A stretch of 64,000 bases of DNA from Oscillospiraceae bacterium (GCA_017632775.1 JAGBQR010000026.1:1-64000), one strand, 5' to 3'. Numbered from the stretch's first letter, positions 16,152-25,027 are shown. The notes: generated by a model from the sequence alone, not told the origin. Program-made: numbers and translations.

Positions 16152-16910
16152 TCATTGAGAAAGCAGCCGTTCTCCGTCGCATCCCGGAGGCAGCACCTCC
16201 AGCTCCACCGGCAGGCCGGCAAGCGCCTTTCCAACTGTCTCCGCAGCGATCACCGGGGTGTTGTTTTCCCGGCTGAGATGCGCCAGAAAAATCCGTTCCG
16301 TTCCGTTTCCTGCGAAAAAGGCCGCTGCTTCCGCGCAGGCATCGTTGGAGAGATGCCCGTTCTCCGAAAGGATCCTCCTTTTCAGCGCATAGGGATACGG
16401 TCCGTTTCTGAGCATCTCCACATCATGGTTTGCCTCCAGCACAAGACTGTCCACTCCAAGAAGCGTTTCCCGGATCTCCTCCGTCATACAGCCCAGGTCG
16501 GTAGCATATCCGAAACTCCCTCCCGGACTGTCGATCCGGAATCCGATGCTTCCCGGACAGTCATGCGAAGTTTCGAACGCGGTAACCCGGATATCCGCTG
16601 TGATCTCCACCGCTCTGCCGGGAGGCAGGATCCGGGGAGAATAGGAAAACAGTTTTGCACCGGACACCTCGCTCATGAACAGCGGGCACGTAAGTTTTTT
16701 GCTGCAGACCGGGAGTCCTTTGATGTGATCCGTATGCGTGTGCGTTATGAGCACCGCATCCAGTTCCTCCAGCGCGGTACCGGCTCTGCGCAGTCCCGCA
16801 CTGACGGTCCGGGCGGAAAGGCCAAGATCGATCAGTATTCTTTTTCCGTTTATTTCCAGATAGAAGCAGTTTCCCCCGGAACCGCTCCCGATTGAGAGCC
16901 CTCTGATCAT
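16152..16910 (-). CDS. MBL-fold metallohydrolase, WalJ/YycJ-like
   Basis: This 252-residue metallo-beta-lactamase-fold enzyme begins MIRGLSIGSGSGGNCFYLE, the S-G-S-S-G-N-C block typical of YycJ/WalJ. The metal motif is T-H-T-H-T-D-H-I-K-G, with further ligands in T-S-H-D and Y-A-T-D-L-G and a final L-A-H-L-S-R-E-N. WalJ proteins are 5'-exonuclease-like and tied to cell-wall or DNA-repair control. The usual walRK neighbours are absent. The ATG at 16910 is chosen for its GGAAGGAGA; the frame extends 8 codons further without a better site. Confidence 0.85.
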   Translation of the reverse strand: MIRGLSIGSGSGGNCFYLEINGKRILIDLGLSARTVSAGLRRAGTALEELDAVLITHTHTDHIKGLPVCSKKLTCPLFMSEVSGAKLFSYSPRILPPGRAVEITADIRVTAFETSHDCPGSIGFRIDSPGGSFGYATDLGCMTEEIRETLLGVDSLVLEANHDVEMLRNGPYPYALKRRILSENGHLSNDACAEAAAFFAGNGTERIFLAHLSRENNTPVIAAETVGKALAGLPVELEVLPPGCDGERLLSQ

Positions 16911-16960
16911 ATTCTCCTTCCGCCTGTTTCGCATTTCATATCCGCCTATACGATCTCAAC

Positions 16961-16988
16961 AAAAAAGAGCCCTTTCCAGGCTCTTTTT
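16961..16988. terminator. Intrinsic terminator downstream of the lipoprotein gene
   Basis: AAAAAGAGCC and GGCTCTTTTT pair around a 7-base loop, with flanking runs on both strands. It lies 35 bases after the stop of the minus-strand lipoprotein gene. Confidence 0.8.
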
Positions 16989-17022
16989 CCGCACGCGGTC
17001 TGTTTGTGCGTCCGCGCAGGGA

Positions 17023-17586
17023 TCAGCCGTGCTGCCCGTCCTCAAAATCATTTATCAGAAAGATGCTTCCGCGTACCGCAGTGACCACGCAGGTCTTGAA
17101 ATACATCACATAGCTCGTACTGTAGTTCCCGAAAGCCCAGATCTCGGTCCGGTCCCCTTTAGGCCAGAACACCAGATCCTCCTCGATATCCACGACTTCC
17201 ACCTTGTTCTCCGTACCGGTGTAGTTCAGCGTCTCGAAATCGATATGGAAACTGCCTTCTTTGACCACGCCCTCCGCCTTGAAATTGACCTGGAGCGTGT
17301 CTTTGTAGTCCGGGAGATTCGCCGCTTTATATCCGTCCTTCAGCTTATATCCGTAGAGGATCTGCATGGACGTCGTTTCTCCGTTATCGTTTTTTGTGGG
17401 ACTCCGAAACTCATGATACTCGAAATAGTCGAAAAAGTTGTCCATCGTCATCCGGATCTCAACAACGGAGGATTTTTTTCCGGAAGTCAGCGCCGTATTC
17501 CCGGACCCGTTTTTCCTTCCGGATCCGCATCCGGCCAGCCCCAGAAAAATCACCGTGATCAGGATCGCCGCGATCATCCTTTTCAT
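17023..17586 (-). CDS. Lipoprotein of unknown function
   Basis: A 187-residue protein. The ATG at 17586 gives M-K-R-M-I-A-A-I-L-I-T-V-I-F-L-G-L-A-G-C, a signal peptide with lipobox G-L-A-G-C, so the mature protein should be lipid-anchored outside the membrane. A Ser/Gly/Asn-rich linker follows, then a beta-rich domain with Y-F-E-Y-H-E-F and F-N-Y-T-G-T-E-N-K-V-E-V-V-D. No enzyme motif is visible. AGGAGGAG lies 9 bases upstream. It is transcribed alone and divergently from plsY. Confidence 0.75.
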   Translation of the reverse strand: MKRMIAAILITVIFLGLAGCGSGRKNGSGNTALTSGKKSSVVEIRMTMDNFFDYFEYHEFRSPTKNDNGETTSMQILYGYKLKDGYKAANLPDYKDTLQVNFKAEGVVKEGSFHIDFETLNYTGTENKVEVVDIEEDLVFWPKGDRTEIWAFGNYSTSYVMYFKTCVVTAVRGSIFLINDFEDGQHG

Positions 17587-17688
17587 CCAAACGGTCTCCT
17601 CCTTTTGTCTTTTGCTGTATTTTAGCACGTTCCTTTCCCTGCCGCAACTCTTTCCGGCCCCCCTTCCCGGGCCTCTCATCTTTTTCAC

Positions 17689-17717
17689 TTGTGTGAACGC
17701 CTTTACCGTACTATAAT
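17689..17717 (+). promoter_or_regulatory. Putative plsY promoter
   Basis: TTGTGT (17689-17694), a 17-base spacer and TATAAT (17712-17717), 64 bases upstream of the plsY ATG. Confidence 0.6.
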
Positions 17718-17780
17718 ACTACTCGATCCTATTCTGGATCACCGCTGTTTTTTACAGATTTGTACAGGCAGGTGTTGCAC

Positions 17781-18386
17781 ATGACTGTTCTCCGCTATAT
17801 CGTCACAATCTATATCGCGTATCTGTGCGGCTCCGTAAGCTTTTCCATCATGATCTCCACACTGTTCCACAAAGTGGACATCCGGAAACGCGGCAGCGGT
17901 AACGCAGGCGCTACGAACATGGCCCGGTCCTTTGGACTCGGTGCCGGTCTCGGCACGCTCTTCGGAGACATGGTCAAAGCTGCGATCGCCCTGCTGGCAG
18001 GCTATTTCATTCTCGGCGTAATCGGGATGTGCATTGCAGGCTGTGCCTGTCTGCTCGGGCACTGCTGGCCCCTCTTTTATGATTTCCGCGGTGGAAAGGG
18101 GATCTCGGTCGGTGTGGTCATCGCCCTGTCCATCAGCTGGAAACTCCTTGCTATCATTGCGGCCGTGTTCTTCCTTGTGGCCGTGCTTACCAGAAAAGTC
18201 TCGGCAGGTTCCATCGCTGCAGCACTGACTATGGGGGTTCTCGGTTTCTTCATGCCGGTCCCGCTCTCTCTGCAGCTGCTTTCCCTGTTCGCATCCATTC
18301 TGGTCCTGATCCGCCACATACCCAACATGATTCGTCTGGTCAAAGGGGAGGAACCGGATTTCCGTCTTCCCTCTTCCAAAAAATAG
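17781..18386 (+). CDS. plsY: Acyl-phosphate:glycerol-3-phosphate acyltransferase
   Basis: This 201-residue integral membrane enzyme transfers an acyl group from acyl phosphate to glycerol 3-phosphate, starting phospholipid synthesis. All three PlsY motifs are present: G-S-G-N-A-G-A-T-N-M (46-55), G-H-C-W-P-L-F-Y-D-F-R-G-G-K-G (about 93-107) and R-H-I-P-N-M-I-R-L-V-K-G-E-E near the C-terminus. Five or more hydrophobic segments are visible. The ATG at 17781 with AGGTG 6 bases upstream is preferred to a TTG at 17760. The partner plsX is not in the window. Confidence 0.95.
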   Translation: MTVLRYIVTIYIAYLCGSVSFSIMISTLFHKVDIRKRGSGNAGATNMARSFGLGAGLGTLFGDMVKAAIALLAGYFILGVIGMCIAGCACLLGHCWPLFYDFRGGKGISVGVVIALSISWKLLAIIAAVFFLVAVLTRKVSAGSIAAALTMGVLGFFMPVPLSLQLLSLFASILVLIRHIPNMIRLVKGEEPDFRLPSSKK

Positions 18387-18396
18387 ATTTCAATGA

Positions 18397-18422
18397 GGGC
18401 CGGGTCTTCCCGGTCCTTTTTT
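18397..18422 (+). terminator. plsY terminator
   Basis: GGGCCGGG-TCTT-CCCGGTCC followed by TTTTTT. Confidence 0.85.
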
Positions 18423-18427
18423 CCGGC

Positions 18428-18456
18428 TTGACCAAACTGCTTTGAAAGGATACAAT
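18428..18456 (+). promoter_or_regulatory. Promoter of the Ig-like lipoprotein gene
   Basis: TTGACC (18428-18433), a 17-base spacer and TACAAT (18451-18456), directly after the plsY terminator. Confidence 0.65.
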
Positions 18457-18489
18457 CAAACCAATTCTTATCCGAACTGAGGATGTTTT

Positions 18490-19665
18490 ATGAAATTCCG
18501 CCTCTATACGGCGATCGTGCTCCTGCTTGTTCTCGCCTGTCTGGCAGCAGCCTGCGGCGAGGCAGCTGCGCCTGCGGAAACTCCGCTGCAGACCCCCGCC
18601 CCGACCGCATCGGCACAGGGCGGCAGTTCCATTCCTGTTCCCGCGGTTTTTCCCGCTCCTTCCCCCACGCAGACTCCGCTTCCCACCGTGAAGCTCGAGC
18701 CTGCCCTTACCGCACCACCGACTCCCACCCCCACACCGATCCCCACGCTTGGGCCGTATTACGAGCCGACGGTGCGGAAGAGCCCCTGGCCGGAAGTCTG
18801 CATCGAGGGAAGCACGATCTATTTCACCGCGTTTGCGGACAACTGCCTCTCTTACCGCTGGCAGCTGGAAAAGGATCATCTTATCCTGGACTGGGCAGAC
18901 ATGACCTCCACCTTTGAGGGAATGATCGCCGCCGGGATCAACGAAAGCTATCTGGTTCTGGGCAATGTTCCTCTTTCCCTGGACGGCTGGAGTGTGCGCT
19001 GCGCTTTCATCGGCAGCGGCAATGCCACGGTCTACTCCCAGAGTGCGCTCATCACAGTGGAAGAACGTACCGTGAAGATCCATGGAAAGGACCGCAAGAC
19101 TGTCAAAGGCACAGGCAATGTTTCGGCTTTCGGAGCCGTGATCGATTTTGAAGGGGAGCTCTGGTGGATCGTTGAGGAATATGCCGGTCAAACCTTCAGC
19201 CTCCGCAAAAACGATGCGGATCCCGAACTCGGCATCGAGGAGGTCACCTTCTCCGTAGAAGAGGACGGCTCCGTTCTTCTGGTCATCGACGGGACGATCT
19301 ATCGAGGGACGGTCTCCCCCGAACGTCTCGGAGGTTTTTCTGCCTCTGCCGTCGTATCAGAGGAAAACTCCGGAGAAGAGAAGACCATCTTCTTTGATTA
19401 CACGGCTCAAAGCCAGCGCTGGGAGACCTATGAGCAGATCTACCTGACCATACAGCTCGACTTCCCGGTCGAGCCGGACATCCCGGACGTTTCCGGGGAA
19501 GAAGAGACCCCGGTTCCCGAAACGGATACAGCAGCCCCGGAAGAAGACCTTCCGGACGAAACGGTCCCGGAGGATCACACCGGTTTCCCGGACGGACCCG
19601 CTGAAGAGGTCCCCGTGGAGACGGAACCGCGGATCGTGGACCTGCTCCTCACCCGTGACCGGTGA
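18490..19665 (+). CDS. Proline/threonine-rich surface lipoprotein
   Basis: A 391-residue surface protein. The N-terminus, M-K-F-R-L-Y-T-A-I-V-L-L-L-V-L-A-C-L-A-A, is followed by A-C-G, a lipobox. Residues about 25-95 are a P-T-P-T-type wall-spanning spacer. Next comes a bacterial Ig-like segment with Y-R-W-Q-L-E and W-S-V-R-C-A-F. A beta-rich middle follows, then an acidic Glu/Pro/Asp-rich tail from about 330. No catalytic residues are recognisable. It stands alone between a promoter and a terminator. Probable role: cell-surface binding or scaffolding, unproven. Confidence 0.75.
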   Translation: MKFRLYTAIVLLLVLACLAAACGEAAAPAETPLQTPAPTASAQGGSSIPVPAVFPAPSPTQTPLPTVKLEPALTAPPTPTPTPIPTLGPYYEPTVRKSPWPEVCIEGSTIYFTAFADNCLSYRWQLEKDHLILDWADMTSTFEGMIAAGINESYLVLGNVPLSLDGWSVRCAFIGSGNATVYSQSALITVEERTVKIHGKDRKTVKGTGNVSAFGAVIDFEGELWWIVEEYAGQTFSLRKNDADPELGIEEVTFSVEEDGSVLLVIDGTIYRGTVSPERLGGFSASAVVSEENSGEEKTIFFDYTAQSQRWETYEQIYLTIQLDFPVEPDIPDVSGEEETPVPETDTAAPEEDLPDETVPEDHTGFPDGPAEEVPVETEPRIVDLLLTRDR

Positions 19666-19678
19666 CCATGCTGACAGT

Positions 19679-19712
19679 CCTGCAGGGAACGACCTTTCCT
19701 GCAGGCTTTTTT
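19679..19712 (+). terminator. Terminator after the surface lipoprotein gene
   Basis: Two copies of the 8-base palindrome CCTGCAGG (19679-19686 and 19698-19705) pair with each other, followed by CTTTTTT. Confidence 0.8.
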
Positions 19713-19860
19713 CCGGTTTCTCAGCTCAGTTCACAGTTCATTCACTGATTCCCGCCTGCGCTGTGGGATAATCCGGTTGTTCTGATCAAGACATAAATAC
19801 GCATAAGGTTGCGTTTCCCGTATTCTCCCGGCTCCTGCCGGGAATCCATCGGAGGTCCCT

Positions 19861-21225
19861 ATGAAAAAAATCGCTGCACTCCTTATCACCTGTTCTCTTG
19901 CCCTTTCCCTGCTGACCGCCTGCGGCGCGGAATCCTCGGAAACCGTCGCTGTCCGGAAGGTACGGGATATCGTTTCGGAGGGTTCCATCGCCCTTGTGAG
20001 CCGCTATGCCGGGATCGTCGTTTCGGGAGAGAGCGCTGAAATCAAAAAGGACGCCGACATGAAGATCCTCACCGTAAATGTTTCCGAGGGGGATATGGTC
20101 AAAAAAGGAGACGTGCTCTTCTCCTATGACACCGAAGCCATGCAGCTGAAGATGGAGAAACTGCATCTGGAATATGAGGAGCTCCAGAACAAAAAGGCCT
20201 CTGCCGAGGAAAACATTCCCGTTATCCAGAAAAAACTGCGCTACGCCAATGCGACCGACCAGCTCGGCTACAATCTCCAGATCCAGACCCTTGAAGCGGA
20301 CATCCTCGAATCGACTTACAACATGAGCATCAAGGAACGGGAGATCGCCGCTCTGGAGTCCGCCATGGAGAACGTGGACGTTACCGCCCCGATCGCCGGA
20401 CGGGTCATGAGCGTGCATGATTCGGACGATCCAGCTGGAACAAACAACCCCGTGATGCCGGAAGGGCAAGGCGCATCGGGAACCGATGCCTTTATCACGA
20501 TCACGGATGTCGGAACCTATCGCATCAAAGGTACGATCAATGAGATGAACGTCGGAGCCCTGCGGGAGGGCATGCCCGTGATCATCCGTTCCAGACTGGA
20601 CGAAAGTGTTACCTGGTCCGGCACCCTGGATAAAATCGACTGGGAAAACACCGTTTCCTCCTCCAACAACAACTATTACTATATGTCCGGTGATGAGATG
20701 ACCACCACCACAAAGTACCCGTTCTATGTGTCACTCGATGACTACACAGGTCTTCTTCTCGGTCAGCATATCTATATCGAACCGGATTACGGCCAGGCCG
20801 CTTCACGTCAGGGTCTCTGGCTTCCGGAATACTATATCGTCCGGGAAGGAAACGATGCCTGGGTCTGGGCGCAGGGCAACCGGTCCCGTCTGGAAAAGCG
20901 CACCCTTACCCTCGGTGAAACGGATGACGAGACCGGGACCGTGCAGGTCTTCGCCGGTCTGACCGGAGAGGACAGCATCGCCTTCCCCGAGGAAGGTCTC
21001 CACGCCGGGATGACCTGCATCGCCTATGAGGACACAATGTTTGTGGATCCCTCTGATCTGCCCGTCTCCTTTGAAGAGGACGATGCGTTCGCTCCTGAGG
21101 AGTTCAATCCCGAGGAAATGCCGGACATCCCCTTTGAGGAAATGCCGGAAACGGAAGAGCCGGGCTTCGCTGAAACCCCCGCCGGGACGGAAGAGGAACC
21201 TGTTTCCGAAGGAGGCGCCGGCTGA
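19861..21225 (+). CDS. Efflux periplasmic-adaptor-type lipoprotein (membrane fusion protein 1)
   Basis: A 454-residue HlyD/MacA-type adaptor. The signal peptide ends L-L-T-A-C-G, a lipobox. The biotinyl-lipoyl-like half motifs are seen at V-N-V-S-E-G-D-M-V-K-K-G-D-V-L-F-S-Y-D (about 72-90) and V-T-A-P-I-A-G-R-V-M-S-V (about 177-188), separated by a coiled-coil hairpin (about 90-170). The C-terminal 60 residues are very acidic with repeated F-E-E-M-P-E. GGAGG precedes the ATG. It is the first of four genes (adaptor, ATPase, adaptor, permease), overlapping the ATPase start by 1 base. It probably links an ABC exporter to the cell envelope or wall. Confidence 0.87.
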   Translation: MKKIAALLITCSLALSLLTACGAESSETVAVRKVRDIVSEGSIALVSRYAGIVVSGESAEIKKDADMKILTVNVSEGDMVKKGDVLFSYDTEAMQLKMEKLHLEYEELQNKKASAEENIPVIQKKLRYANATDQLGYNLQIQTLEADILESTYNMSIKEREIAALESAMENVDVTAPIAGRVMSVHDSDDPAGTNNPVMPEGQGASGTDAFITITDVGTYRIKGTINEMNVGALREGMPVIIRSRLDESVTWSGTLDKIDWENTVSSSNNNYYYMSGDEMTTTTKYPFYVSLDDYTGLLLGQHIYIEPDYGQAASRQGLWLPEYYIVREGNDAWVWAQGNRSRLEKRTLTLGETDDETGTVQVFAGLTGEDSIAFPEEGLHAGMTCIAYEDTMFVDPSDLPVSFEEDDAFAPEEFNPEEMPDIPFEEMPETEEPGFAETPAGTEEEPVSEGGAG

Positions 21226-21908
21226 TGCTGATCGAAATGAAGGACATCTGCCGTGATTTTCCTCAAGGCAATGATGTCATCCACATTCTGAAAAACATCT
21301 CCCTTTCGGTGGAGAAGGGCGACTATCTGGCTATCATGGGACCATCTGGCTCGGGAAAGACCACACTGATGAACATCATCGGCTGTCTGGACACTCCCAC
21401 TTCAGGGCACTACCTGCTGGACGGAGAGGAAGTCCGCGGCAGCGGAGACAATCACCTCGCCGATATCCGGAACGCCAAGATCGGTTTTGTTTTTCAAAGT
21501 TTTTATCTTCTCCCCGGTCTTACCGTCCTCGATAATGTCTGCCTCCCGCTTCTCTACGCCAATGTTCCGAAGGCCGAGCGCAGAGAGAGGGCTGCCGCCG
21601 CGCTTGAACGGATCGGGCTTGCAGACCGGATGGACTTTTATCCGAACCAGATCTCGGGCGGACAGAGCCAGCGCGTGGCCATCGCCCGCGCCATGATCAA
21701 CGATCCGCTGCTCCTTCTTGCAGACGAGCCGACCGGAGCTCTGGACTCTGCCTCCGGAAAGCAGGTCCTTTCCCTTTTTGACGGTCTGAACGAAAACGGA
21801 ACGACGATCGTCCTGATCACGGATAACCAGTCTGTGGCTTCCCGCGCAAGAGGGACCAAGTATATCCTTGACGGTGAGTTCGTGGAGAAAGGAGTGCTGG
21901 AAGCATGA
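21225..21908 (+). CDS. ABC transporter ATP-binding protein, MacB/LolD type, H-loop variant
   Basis: This 227-residue ATPase powers the adjacent FtsX-type permease. Walker A is GPSGSGKTT (39-47), the Q-loop Gln is residue 91, the signature I-S-G-G-Q (143-147), and Walker B L-L-L-L-A-D-E-P-T (163-171) keeps the catalytic Glu168. The switch region reads I-V-L-I-T-D-N-Q-S-V-A where relatives have I-V-x-V-T-H-D-x-x-V-A. The conserved H-loop histidine is therefore Asp (residue 200). It is translationally coupled on both sides: its ATG overlaps the stop of adaptor 1 and its stop overlaps the start of adaptor 2 by 4 bases. Confidence 0.92.
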   Translation: MLIEMKDICRDFPQGNDVIHILKNISLSVEKGDYLAIMGPSGSGKTTLMNIIGCLDTPTSGHYLLDGEEVRGSGDNHLADIRNAKIGFVFQSFYLLPGLTVLDNVCLPLLYANVPKAERRERAAAALERIGLADRMDFYPNQISGGQSQRVAIARAMINDPLLLLADEPTGALDSASGKQVLSLFDGLNENGTTIVLITDNQSVASRARGTKYILDGEFVEKGVLEA

Positions 21909-23479
21909 AAGAAAAAACCTCCTTTCCCGTATGGCTGAAAACGCTGCTCATCATTTTCCTGTCACTCGCCGCAGTGGCAGGGATCGCCGCAGGAGTGCTC
22001 GTTTACCTTCGCACAAACTCCGGTGAAGTCAACGTCTATCCTGTGAAGGATATCCTCTTCAATGACAGCTGGGTCAGCCAGGCAGAGACACAGGGCCGCA
22101 TCACCGCCGACCGGATACAGTCCGTGTATATCTCCTCCTCTCAGATCGTGAAAGAGATCTATGTAAAGGAAGGGGACCGTGTGGAAGTCGGCGATCCGCT
22201 CATCAGCTATGACACGACACTGACCGACATGCAGCTCAAGCGGCAGGAGATCAAGATCCAGCAGCTCGATCTGGAAATCAAGCAGGCCCAGCGTCAGCTG
22301 AACATCATAAACACCTACCGGGTCGGAAGCCCGGTGATTGTGACCCCCGAAAAGCACCTTGAACCCTTTCCGAACCTGGGTAAACTTATACCGCGCTGGG
22401 GAAGAGGGGTGGCCGAGGACCCGTTCGTGTTCGTCTGGAACAGCAGCTACCCCTTTCTCCCCGAAGAGATCGTGAATCTGGGGATCCTTGAAGCGGGAGA
22501 AGAAGCCGCTCCGGATACGCCGCCGGTTTACACCCCCACGCCGAGCAACGTGGTCTACGCTATATTTGAGACCCGCGAAGGCGACTCCGCGGACGGATAC
22601 GTGATCGACAGCTATATGGCGGTCTGCTCCCGGACAGGGGACGGCCGCTACGCTGTGAACATCACGGATGTTCCTCCCACGTATGATCCGCTCAACCCCA
22701 TCGATACCACTCCCGTGGACAACACTGTGTATATCTCCACGCAGGCCGAACTTGACCAGATGAAAAAGGAAGCCCGCGACAAGATCACCACCCTTCAGAT
22801 GGATCAGAAAAAAGCCCGTCTGGAATTCGACACACTGGAGTATGAACTTACCAACGGGATCGTGCTCTGCAAAGTAGCCGGCGTAGTCAAGACCCTCAAC
22901 GATCCGGAGACTGTCGTGGGCACTCCCGATCCCGTGATCGTAGTCTCCGGCGGGGGCGGCTACTATGTGACAGCCGCTCTCAGCGAAACGGAACTCGATT
23001 CCATGCATGTCGGCGACACCGTGAACGTCATGTCCTGGGAGTCCTACCAGAACTATGAAGCCACGATCGTGAAGATCTCAGAGTTCCCTGCGGACGAGAA
23101 TGCCTATTACCATTACAGCCAGGGCAACAGCAACTCTTCGCTTTATCCCTTCACCGCGGCCATTGGTGAAGACGCCGCTCTGCGCGAAGGAGAATACGTC
23201 AATATCACCTATACTCCCGAAAAAAAGGAAACGAAGGGCATCTATCTGCAGAAAATGTTCATCCGGAATGAAAACGGACAGAACTATGTGTACGTGGAAG
23301 GCGAAGACCACAAGCTGGAAAAGCGCGCGGTCGTGACCGGAGGGACCCTCTGGGGTTCCTATACAGAGATCCTGTCCGGACTGGATGAGGAAGAACATAT
23401 CGCCTTTCCCTACGGGAAAGATGTGAAGCCCGGCGCCAAGGCAAAGGAAAGCAGCCTTGATGCACTCTATTCCTACTGA
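21905..23479 (+). CDS. HlyD/MacA-type membrane fusion protein 2
   Basis: The 524-residue protein has an N-terminal membrane anchor (about residues 10-33: L-K-T-L-L-I-I-F-L-S-L-A-A-V-A) without a lipobox, unlike adaptor 1. The first lipoyl half is I-V-K-E-I-Y-V-K-E-G-D-R-V-E-V-G-D-P-L (about 81-99), followed by a coiled-coil segment. A long insertion of about 130 residues (roughly 130-270), including V-Y-A-I-F-E-T-R-E-G-D, splits the hairpin. The second half, G-I-V-L-C-K-V-A-G-V-V-K-T-L, lies near 318. It sits between the ATPase and the permease, so the exporter appears to use two different adaptors. Confidence 0.85.
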   Translation: MKEKTSFPVWLKTLLIIFLSLAAVAGIAAGVLVYLRTNSGEVNVYPVKDILFNDSWVSQAETQGRITADRIQSVYISSSQIVKEIYVKEGDRVEVGDPLISYDTTLTDMQLKRQEIKIQQLDLEIKQAQRQLNIINTYRVGSPVIVTPEKHLEPFPNLGKLIPRWGRGVAEDPFVFVWNSSYPFLPEEIVNLGILEAGEEAAPDTPPVYTPTPSNVVYAIFETREGDSADGYVIDSYMAVCSRTGDGRYAVNITDVPPTYDPLNPIDTTPVDNTVYISTQAELDQMKKEARDKITTLQMDQKKARLEFDTLEYELTNGIVLCKVAGVVKTLNDPETVVGTPDPVIVVSGGGGYYVTAALSETELDSMHVGDTVNVMSWESYQNYEATIVKISEFPADENAYYHYSQGNSNSSLYPFTAAIGEDAALREGEYVNITYTPEKKETKGIYLQKMFIRNENGQNYVYVEGEDHKLEKRAVVTGGTLWGSYTEILSGLDEEEHIAFPYGKDVKPGAKAKESSLDALYSY

Positions 23480-23494
23480 AGGGAGGCGTCCGGT

Positions 23495-24751
23495 TTGTTT
23501 GAAAACATCTCTCTGGCTTTCCAGAGCGTGAAAAGCCATAAACTCCGCTCATTTCTGACCATGCTCGGCATCATCATCGGAATTGCCTCCATCATCACGA
23601 TTGTCTCCACCATCAAGGGGACGAACGAACAGATCAAGCAGAGCCTGATCGGTGCGGGGAACAATGCCGTGCGGATCCGGCTTTGTCAGGACAACTACGA
23701 ATATGATTTCTCCTGGAATCCTCTTCCCGAAGGCATCATCCCCATTTCGGAAGAGACCCGCCAGGAACTGGCAAAAATCGAACATGTATCCGATGTCTCT
23801 CTCTACTATGTACGCAACTATGCTGAAAATGTCTATTACGGAGACCAGAGTTTCAACGGTTTCCTGTACGGGATCGATCAGCGCTACTTCCCCACGAGCG
23901 GATACGGACTTCGCGCCGGGCGGCTCTTCACCGAGGAAGACTACCGCACCTGCCGCAAGGTCTGCATTCTGGACCGCGCCGCATGGTCGACTCTCTATGC
24001 AGGTTCAGACCCCGTAGGCACTACGATCGAAATGCGCGGGGAAAGCTTCACCGTTGTGGGCATCGTCGATCTGAATTCCTCTTTTGAAGCAAAGATTGAG
24101 ACCGTAAGCGATTATTACAACTTTATGGACACTTCCGGCGGGATCATCTTTCTCCCGTCCACGACCTGGCCGATCCTTTTTCTTTTTGATGAACCGCAGC
24201 ACGTAGCCCTGAAGGCAGATTCCCCGGACGATATGACCGCCATCGGTCAGAAAGCCTCCAAGCTTCTCAGCGAGACCCAGATCTCCTCCTCGACAGAGAC
24301 CGGCTTTTCCTACAAAGGAGAGGATCTGATGGAGCGCGCCGAGCAGCTGCAGCAGCTCTCCAATGCCTCCAACACCCAGCTTCTCTGGATCGCAGGCATT
24401 TCCCTTCTTGTAGGCGGCATCGGCGTGATGAACATCATGCTCGTGACCGTGACTGAACGAACCCAGGAAATCGGGCTGAAAAAAGCCCTCGGTGCCCGGA
24501 AGAACCGCATCCTGCGTCAGTTTCTGACGGAAGCCGGCGTACTCACGGGTCTTGGCGGTCTGCTCGGCGTAATCGCCGGGATCGGTCTGGCCAAGCTGAT
24601 TTCCACCGTTCTTGAAACACCGACATCCATCAGCATCCCGGCTATTCTCATCGCCGTTGTTTTTTCGATGCTGATCGGAATCGTATTCGGGCTTCTGCCC
24701 GCGGTCAAAGCTTCCCGGCTCGACCCGATCGTGGCCCTGCGTCGGGAATGA
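23495..24751 (+). CDS. MacB/FtsX-family ABC transporter permease
   Basis: This 418-residue permease has the MacB topology. One membrane segment follows the amphipathic start (S-F-L-T-M-L-G-I-I-I-G-I-A-S-I-I, about 19-34). A large extracytoplasmic domain (about 50-275) contains the R-A-G-R-L-F-T-E-E-D MacB_PCD-like motif. Three C-terminal segments follow, including G-G-I-G-V-M-N-I-M-L-V and E-I-G-L-K-K-A-L-G-A, the FtsX coupling region. The start is TTG at 23495, supported by GGGAGG 8 bases upstream; no ATG fits. Gram-positive homologues export peptides, bacteriocins or lipids; the cargo here is unknown. Confidence 0.9.
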   Translation: MFENISLAFQSVKSHKLRSFLTMLGIIIGIASIITIVSTIKGTNEQIKQSLIGAGNNAVRIRLCQDNYEYDFSWNPLPEGIIPISEETRQELAKIEHVSDVSLYYVRNYAENVYYGDQSFNGFLYGIDQRYFPTSGYGLRAGRLFTEEDYRTCRKVCILDRAAWSTLYAGSDPVGTTIEMRGESFTVVGIVDLNSSFEAKIETVSDYYNFMDTSGGIIFLPSTTWPILFLFDEPQHVALKADSPDDMTAIGQKASKLLSETQISSSTETGFSYKGEDLMERAEQLQQLSNASNTQLLWIAGISLLVGGIGVMNIMLVTVTERTQEIGLKKALGARKNRILRQFLTEAGVLTGLGGLLGVIAGIGLAKLISTVLETPTSISIPAILIAVVFSMLIGIVFGLLPAVKASRLDPIVALRRE

Positions 24752-24767
24752 CCTCTTTACAGACCTT

Positions 24768-24806
24768 CAAGGCGCTGTCCTTCCATTGACAGCGCCTTGA
24801 TTTTAT
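24768..24806 (+). terminator. Terminator of the ABC exporter operon
   Basis: CAAGGCGCTGTC and GACAGCGCCTTG pair over an 8-base loop and are followed by ATTTTATGTT. Confidence 0.85.
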
Positions 24807-24832
24807 GTTATAACAGCAAAGCGAATCGATAT

Positions 24833-24921
24833 GGAGGGTTACCGAAGCGGTCATAACGGGGCGGTCTTGAAAACCGTTAGAGGGCAACCTCACAGGGGTT
24901 CGAATCCCTTACCCTCCGCCA
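24833..24921 (+). tRNA. tRNA-Ser (anticodon TGA), CCA encoded
   Basis: GGAGGGT at the 5' end pairs with ACCCTCC at the 3' end, followed by G and CCA. The anticodon stem GCGGT/ACCGT holds the loop C-T-T-G-A-A-A with TGA at 24868-24870. A long variable arm (GAGGGCAACCTC-like) marks a class II tRNA, and GGTTCGAATCC is the T-loop. At 89 bases with CCA, all features fit serine (UCA codons). Confidence 0.95.
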
Positions 24922-24922
24922 T

Positions 24923-24966
24923 ATAAGAAAGCTCTTTTGTCTACCAAGAGAAAAGAGCTTTCTTAT
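24923..24966 (+). terminator. Terminator of tRNA-Ser
   Basis: ATAAGAAAGCTCTTTT and AAAAGAGCTTTCTTAT form a 16-base stem around a 12-base loop immediately after the tRNA. Confidence 0.7.
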
Positions 24967-25027
24967 TGTTATAACTATCAGCGAATGGTATACTCGGCCT
25001 AAACCATCGAAATCTGCGGGGGTTGAA

